Below, one piece after another: positions 12,437 through 16,510 of a stretch of 16,510 nt of DNA. Made by a program: the position numbers and the translations under genes. Below the pieces are notes generated by a model that searched no databases, was not told the origin of the DNA, and saw nothing but the letters and a program-made list of their open reading frames with translations. Positions within the stretch are counted from its first letter, which is position 1; every line of letters begins with the position of its first letter. The stretch comes from an uncultured Clostridia bacterium (GTDB lineage Bacteria > Bacillota > Clostridia > UMGS1810). Where the stretch lies: NCBI GenBank assembly GCA_905210855.1, contig CAJLYL010000029.1:1-16510 (forward strand). The letters are read 5' to 3'.

Positions 12437-14131
12437 TTATTTTTCGATGACGTTTCTCTTTATCTTATTCGCGGTGGTCTTTTCAAATTCCTTGTCGCGG
12501 ATAACCACCTCGGACACCTTTTTGTACGCCGGCAAATCGGCGCAGACGTCCATAATGTCCTTTTTCACCTTTTCCCGGAGGTCTATGCTGCCGAATTCCG
12601 CGGTTTGGTCTTCATCGAGATAGACCTGTGCGCAGAGCGACGATTCAAAGCCGTCCTCATCCTTGAGCGAATACACCACAACCTCCTTGACATAGGGAAT
12701 CTCGCCGATGTATTTCTCTATCTCCTCGGGGAAGATGTTTTTGCCGTTTGACAGGATTATAAGGTTCTTTTTTCTGCCGGTTATCATAAGCAAGCCGGCG
12801 GAGTTATATCTGCCGTAGTCGCCGGTATAGAACCAGCCGTCGCGGAGCACCTCTGCGGTAAGCTCGGGCTGCTTGTAGTAACCCATCATGACCACATCGC
12901 CCTTCACGCAGATTTCCCCGTCGCCCTCGGCGGTCATGTTGTCAAACTTTATCTCCACGCAGGGCAGCTTTTTGCCGACGGTGGTGCAGTCGTTTGTCTT
13001 GTCGGCACGGTTTACGCTGACGAGCGGAGAGCACTCCGTTATGCCGTAGCCGTTTGTGAGCACAATGCCGACAGCGTCGAAAAATTCGCCCACCTCGGGG
13101 CGAACCGGCGCGCCGCCGCACACGATTTTTGACAGCCTGCCGCCAAAGTTATCGAGAATGGATTTAAAAAGCACGCGCCTTGCGTCTATGCCGACCCTGC
13201 GCATGGCATTAGACATTTTTATCAGCTTACGCAGGGCGTTTGCCTTGCCCGTCTTTTCGGCGGTCGCCCAGATTTTTTTGTAAAACACATCCACAATCGC
13301 CGGCACGAGATAGATATAATCCGGCTTAAATTCCGCAAGATTTTTCGGAATCTGCTTCAGCGAGCTGTTTATGCAGAGCGTCGCATGGCTGTGCATGGCA
13401 ACAAGGATTCCGCACACCGCCTCATACGCGTGGTTGTACGGCAGCACCGATAGTCCGGTGGTATACACATTCGACACCTGCATTCCGTAGTACACGCTGC
13501 TCACCAGGTTGTGGTGGCTGAGCATAACTCCCTTTGCCATGCCCGTCGTGCCCGAGGTGTACACGAGCATCTTCAGCTCACCGTCCGGCGTCTGCATGGC
13601 GTCATACTCCCTCTCGCCCGATTCATACAGTGACTTGCCCTTTTGCAGAAGCTTATCGAAGGACAAAAATTCGCCGTCGTCCTCATCTCTGCCGAAGCCG
13701 ACGAAATATTTGATGTTTTTGAATTTTTCGCGGTGCTCTCTGAATTTATCCTCAAACTTTGCCGCGTAGAAAATTATCTCTCCGTCGGAATCGTTCACCA
13801 CATTTACTATGTCCGCCACGGGGAGTTCCTTATCCACGGGGCAGCACACACCTGCCGAAAGCAGCGCCGTGAAATATGTCAAAATCCACTTATAGCTGTT
13901 CTCGCCGATGATGTTTATGTGCTTATCCGCCATGCCGAGAGAACACAGCGCCGCGCCGAGATACGATATCTGCGAATGAAATTCGCCGAATGTAACGCTC
14001 TCTATGCTCTTGCCGACGCGATATTTGTACGCAATGCCGCTGTTTGCCTCATCGCGCGCCATGTCCACCATTTGGCGCAGCGTTGAGAATTTTTTTACCG
14101 GGTAATTCCCCTCTACATATTTTACCTTCAT
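12437..14131 (-). CDS. AMP-forming acyl-CoA synthetase (FadD/long-chain type)
   Basis: 564 residues of the ANL (adenylate-forming) superfamily: it activates a carboxylic acid with ATP to an acyl-AMP, then usually transfers it to CoA. Core motifs: P-loop-like YTSGTTGMAKG (191-201), NGYGITECSP (360-369), YTGDYGRYN (435-443) and ITGRKKNLIILSNGKNIFPEE (450-470), with catalytic K556 in TTANKIKRN at the C-terminus. The spacing and the GRKKNLII hinge resemble long-chain acyl-CoA synthetases. No catabolic beta-oxidation genes are nearby, so the substrate and purpose (fatty-acid uptake or phospholipid salvage) are unknown. The start ATG 14131 (MKVKYVEGNYPVKK) has GGAG nine bases upstream. It has its own promoter and appears monocistronic. 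It may be transferring to a carrier protein and not CoA. Confidence 0.9.
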   Translation of the reverse strand: MKVKYVEGNYPVKKFSTLRQMVDMARDEANSGIAYKYRVGKSIESVTFGEFHSQISYLGAALCSLGMADKHINIIGENSYKWILTYFTALLSAGVCCPVDKELPVADIVNVVNDSDGEIIFYAAKFEDKFREHREKFKNIKYFVGFGRDEDDGEFLSFDKLLQKGKSLYESGEREYDAMQTPDGELKMLVYTSGTTGMAKGVMLSHHNLVSSVYYGMQVSNVYTTGLSVLPYNHAYEAVCGILVAMHSHATLCINSSLKQIPKNLAEFKPDYIYLVPAIVDVFYKKIWATAEKTGKANALRKLIKMSNAMRRVGIDARRVLFKSILDNFGGRLSKIVCGGAPVRPEVGEFFDAVGIVLTNGYGITECSPLVSVNRADKTNDCTTVGKKLPCVEIKFDNMTAEGDGEICVKGDVVMMGYYKQPELTAEVLRDGWFYTGDYGRYNSAGLLMITGRKKNLIILSNGKNIFPEEIEKYIGEIPYVKEVVVYSLKDEDGFESSLCAQVYLDEDQTAEFGSIDLREKVKKDIMDVCADLPAYKKVSEVVIRDKEFEKTTANKIKRNVIEK

Positions 14132-14191
14132 TTTTACACGCTCCGATATCCGCAAAAAGCAACCTGCTTTTCGCTGAGTTTTATACAATTT

Positions 14192-14221
14192 ATTGTAACA
14201 CACTATGCCGTCTCATGTCAA
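14192..14221 (-). promoter_or_regulatory. Promoter of the acyl-CoA synthetase gene
   Basis: Perfect -35 TTGACA (14216-14221), an 18-base spacer and -10 TACAAT (14192-14197, five of six) on the minus strand. The predicted start near 14185 gives a leader of about 54 bases. Confidence 0.8.
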
Positions 14222-14364
14222 GTTTAGGCATTTTGGATTATCGTTGAATCGTTGTTCAATTGTCAATGATGGGTGGCAGCTTAACAGCGCGTTTGCTTGC
14301 AAATAATCGCAAATGCTTACACCTTACCCGATTTATGATATACTGCGACTTATGTTTGCTTTGA

Positions 14365-14733
14365 TGCGCGCTTGCCTCTCTGGCGTTTCTGTGCCAGATT
14401 TTTTCGGTGTTCACCGTCTCCAAGCTTAAGAATGTAAAAAGGCTTGTAATCATCTCCACCACCATCAGCAATCTGCTGTTTATGTGTCTGTACCTAATCC
14501 CTTTTTCCAACCTTGACACAAAATTCAAAACCGTGCTGGTTGTCATCGGTATACTCTCGGCATACTTTGGTACGTACTTCGTCCAGACGCTGCTGTACAA
14601 ATGGGCAAATTCATATGTATCTCCGCGCAAACGCGGTGAATACTCGGCGGTCAAGGAGATTATTGCGCTTGTGCTTGCGGATATAATCTTTGTCACAAAA
14701 AAGGTTGAAAAACAAAAGGTAATGGTTCAGTGA
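14365..14733 (+). pseudogene. MFS-type transporter remnant
   Basis: An open frame without a proper start. It encodes hydrophobic segments ISTTISNLLFMCLYLIPF and VLVVIGILSAYFGTYFVQTL, followed by the loop KWANSYVSPRKRGEYSAVKE. The loop has the pattern of major facilitator transporters from Clostridia (arginine-rich cytoplasmic loop before 'YSA.KE'). Only two or three of about twelve membrane helices remain. An in-frame TGA at 14362 closes the front, and after KEIIALV the tail (FVTKKVEKQKVMVQ) no longer looks like a membrane protein. It is probably an internal fragment left by deletion. Confidence 0.55.
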
Positions 14734-14824
14734 GGCTTTGCCGATTTTCACGTCTTCGGAAAAGGCGCATCCTCGTCCCGTTGCCCGGGCGCGTTTTTGT
14801 AAACTGTGGAAAAATAAAAATGCA

Positions 14825-14878
14825 GGAGCAGTGCATGAGTAAATGTGTGCATTACACACATTTCTCCCGTACCGCTCC
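14825..14878 (-). terminator. Terminator of the NifU-like/GGGtGRT pair
   Basis: A long imperfect inverted repeat: outer GGAGC with GCTCC, inner AAATGTGTG (14841-14849) with CACACATTT (14855-14863), and a few mismatches between. Read leftward it is followed by CTGCATTTTTATTTTTCC, a T-rich tail. It lies about 36 bases after the stop of the GGGtGRT gene. Confidence 0.75.
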
Positions 14879-14914
14879 TTAATTATCACTTATATTTACG
14901 CTGTGATGCCCGTC

Positions 14915-15916
14915 TTATTTGTTCATTGCTTCCTGAACAGCCACCGCAACGGCAACCGTTGCGCCGACCATCGGGTTATTGCCTATTCCGAGGAATCCCA
15001 TCATCTCAACGTGAGCCGGAACAGATGACGAACCTGCGAACTGTGCGTCGGAGTGCATTCTGCCCATTGTGTCTGTCATGCCGTAAGATGCAGGGCCTGC
15101 AGCCATGTTGTCCGGATGCAGAGTTCTGCCCGTGCCGCCGCCGGATGCAACGGAGAAATATTTCTTGCCGAGAGCAATACATTCCTTCTTGTATGTGCCG
15201 GCAACCGGATGCTGGAATCTTGTCGGGTTGGTGGAGTTACCTGTGATAGATACGTCCACGCCCTCTTTGTGCATGATAGCAACACCTTCTCTTACATCGT
15301 CTGCGCCGTAGCATTTTACAAGCGCTCTCTCGCCCTTGGAGTATGCTTTTTCGGACACAACGTTAACCTCGCCCGTAGCGTAGTCAAACTGAGTTTTAAC
15401 ATAAGTGAAACCGTTTATTCTCGATATAATCTGAGCGGCGTCTTTTCCGAGACCGTTGAGGATTACACGAAGTGGTTCTTTTCTAACCTTGTTTGCGGAT
15501 TTTGCAATACCGATTGCACCCTCGGCAGCTGCGAATGACTCGTGACCTGCAAGGAATGCAAAGCACTTTGTCTCCTCACGCAGAAGCATTGCGCCGAGGT
15601 TTCCGTGACCTATGCCGACTTTTCTGTCGTCCGCAACCGAGCCTTTGATGCAGAATGCCTGCAAGCCTTCGCCGATAACCTCCGCAGCGTCTGCGGCAAC
15701 AGTGCAGCCTCTCTTTATGGCAAGAGCGGCACCCACAACATATGCCCACGCAGCATTTTCAAAGCAGATCGGCTGAATACCCTTTACGATGCTATATGGG
15801 TCAATGCCCTTTTCATCGCAGATTGCTTTTGCTTCTTCGATGGAAGCTATGCCGTTTGCGTTAAGAACGGCGTTTATATTGTCAATTCTTCTTTCATAAC
15901 TTTCAAACAATGCCAT
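14915..15916 (-). CDS. GGGtGRT protein
   Basis: 333 residues. The name-giving motif GGGTGRT is at 259-265 (SVASGGGTGRTLHPDN). Other conserved stretches are AWAYVVGAALAIKRG (56-70), GIGHGNLGAMLLREE (101-115), GHESFAAAEGAIGIA (124-138) and ITGNSTNPTRFQHPVAGT (224-241). This family is conserved in anaerobic bacteria and, as far as I recall, has no assigned biochemical function; it is usually encoded beside a NifU-like scaffold, as here (19-base gap). That association suggests a part in iron-sulfur or metal-cofactor handling. Start ATG 15916 has a strong GAGGAGGAG upstream. The gene is intact. Confidence 0.92.
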   Translation of the reverse strand: MALFESYERRIDNINAVLNANGIASIEEAKAICDEKGIDPYSIVKGIQPICFENAAWAYVVGAALAIKRGCTVAADAAEVIGEGLQAFCIKGSVADDRKVGIGHGNLGAMLLREETKCFAFLAGHESFAAAEGAIGIAKSANKVRKEPLRVILNGLGKDAAQIISRINGFTYVKTQFDYATGEVNVVSEKAYSKGERALVKCYGADDVREGVAIMHKEGVDVSITGNSTNPTRFQHPVAGTYKKECIALGKKYFSVASGGGTGRTLHPDNMAAGPASYGMTDTMGRMHSDAQFAGSSSVPAHVEMMGFLGIGNNPMVGATVAVAVAVQEAMNK

Positions 15917-15935
15917 TTTCAGCTCTCCTCCTCTA

Positions 15936-16510
15936 TTATTCGTTTCTCGGGTCGATAAGTTTTGCAGCGTCGTCTATTCTGCCATACTGACCGCTTGCTT
16001 TTTCAAGAGCCTCGTTAGCATCCATGCCGCCCTTTATCATTTCCATCATTTTGCCCATATGTACAAACTTGTAGCCGATGATCTCGTTATCCTCATCGAG
16101 AGCAATTTTGGTTACATAGCCCTCTGCCATCTCAAGATATCTTGAGCCTTTTGCCAGTGTGCCGTACATTGTGCCCACCTGGCTGCGCAGACCCTTGCCG
16201 AGATCCTCGAGACCCGCGCCTATCGGCAGACCGCCCTCGGAGAAAGCTGTCTGAGTTCTTCCGTATACTATCTGAAGGAAAAGCTCTCTCATTGCGGTGT
16301 TGATAGCGTCGCACACGAGGTCGGTGTTAAGCGCCTCGAGAATTGTTTTTCCGGGGAGAATCTCCGATGCCATAGCGGCGGAGTGTGTCATACCGGAGCA
16401 TCCGACTGTCTCAACAAGTGCCTCCTCGATAACGCCGTCCTTAACGTTAAGGGACAGCTTGCAGGCACCCTGCTGAGGTGCACACCAGCCCACACCGTGT
16501 GTGTAACCGG
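15936..16510 (-). CDS. NifU-like iron-sulfur cluster scaffold protein, N-terminus off the right edge
   Basis: The visible 190 or so codons begin at the edge with GYTHGVGWCAPQQGACKL and end IDDAAKLIDPRNE. The NifU/IscU-like core is seen as WCAPQQGAC and VETVGCSGMTHSAAMASEIL, which hold the cysteines expected to carry a nascent Fe-S cluster. A C-terminal extension with a helical region (HMGKMMEMIKGGMDANEALE) goes beyond ordinary IscU length and is typical of the version paired with GGGtGRT proteins. It presumably builds or stores clusters in the cytoplasm. The start codon lies outside the window; GTG at 16493 is internal. It is the upstream member of a two-gene operon. Confidence 0.88.
   Translation of the reverse strand, partial: GYTHGVGWCAPQQGACKLSLNVKDGVIEEALVETVGCSGMTHSAAMASEILPGKTILEALNTDLVCDAINTAMRELFLQIVYGRTQTAFSEGGLPIGAGLEDLGKGLRSQVGTMYGTLAKGSRYLEMAEGYVTKIALDEDNEIIGYKFVHMGKMMEMIKGGMDANEALEKASGQYGRIDDAAKLIDPRNE

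Noticed and set aside
11741..12751. 336-codon plus-strand frame across YigZ, P-loop and acyl-CoA synthetase genes
   Set aside because: It runs antisense over three well-supported genes and an intergenic promoter and has no ribosome site.
14256..14696. Minus-strand 146-codon frame opposite the MFS remnant
   Set aside because: The plus-strand frame has clear membrane-transporter sequence; the minus frame resembles nothing and has no ribosome site.

Overview
The window looks like chromosomal DNA from an anaerobic, probably spore-forming Clostridia-type Firmicute, possibly a gut Oscillospirales-like lineage. This is inferred from a rubrerythrin, a ferredoxin-like protein, a YlmC/YmxH-type sporulation protein, a GGGtGRT protein beside a NifU-like scaffold, remnants of dockerin and BspA-LRR/Big_2 surface proteins, strong AGGAGG-type ribosome sites and sigma-A-type promoters. 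No rRNA, tRNA or CRISPR array was seen.

Layout. At 1-1350 there is an IS256-family transposase fragment at the left edge, an intact PAP2-family membrane phosphatase and a TetR remnant. At 1413-3559 a 4Fe-4S protein (+) and glyA (-) converge on a perfect 20-bp shared terminator. From about 3760 to 5459 lies a gene graveyard: an ABC ATPase scrap, a truncated and frameshifted VTC polyphosphate polymerase, a dockerin-protein scrap and a secreted LRR_5/Big_2 protein in three frames. At 5538-8508 is the most interesting unit: a tyrosine recombinase, then a 279-bp segment bounded by perfect 24-bp inverted repeats, then a Wzz/Wzc-type tyrosine autokinase and a 66-aa membrane protein. At 12343-8583 a leftward six-gene operon runs from a TATAAT promoter to a 15-bp terminator: P-loop protein, YigZ, penicillin-binding protein, rubrerythrin, YlmC-like and YtxH-like. 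At 14221-12437 is a monocistronic acyl-CoA synthetase. An MFS transporter remnant follows, and then the leftward NifU-like/GGGtGRT pair, which runs off the right edge.

How the central unit appears to work (inference from sequence). The bounded segment carries one strong promoter (TTGACT, 17 bp, TATTAT with an extended TG), pointing LEFT, away from the kinase. The neighbouring recombinase could invert the segment between the repeats; the promoter would then face the kinase about 78 bases upstream of its start. As written, the locus is in the OFF orientation. Each repeat is also a hairpin with a GUGA tetraloop. On the recombinase side it is followed by T7 and looks like a terminator for the OFF-state transcript. 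On the kinase side the same hairpin has no T-tract, so ON-state transcripts should read through. Phase-variable (invertible) promoters before surface polysaccharide genes are known in gut bacteria. What stands out here is the two-gene target and the double use of the repeat as recombination site and one-sided terminator.
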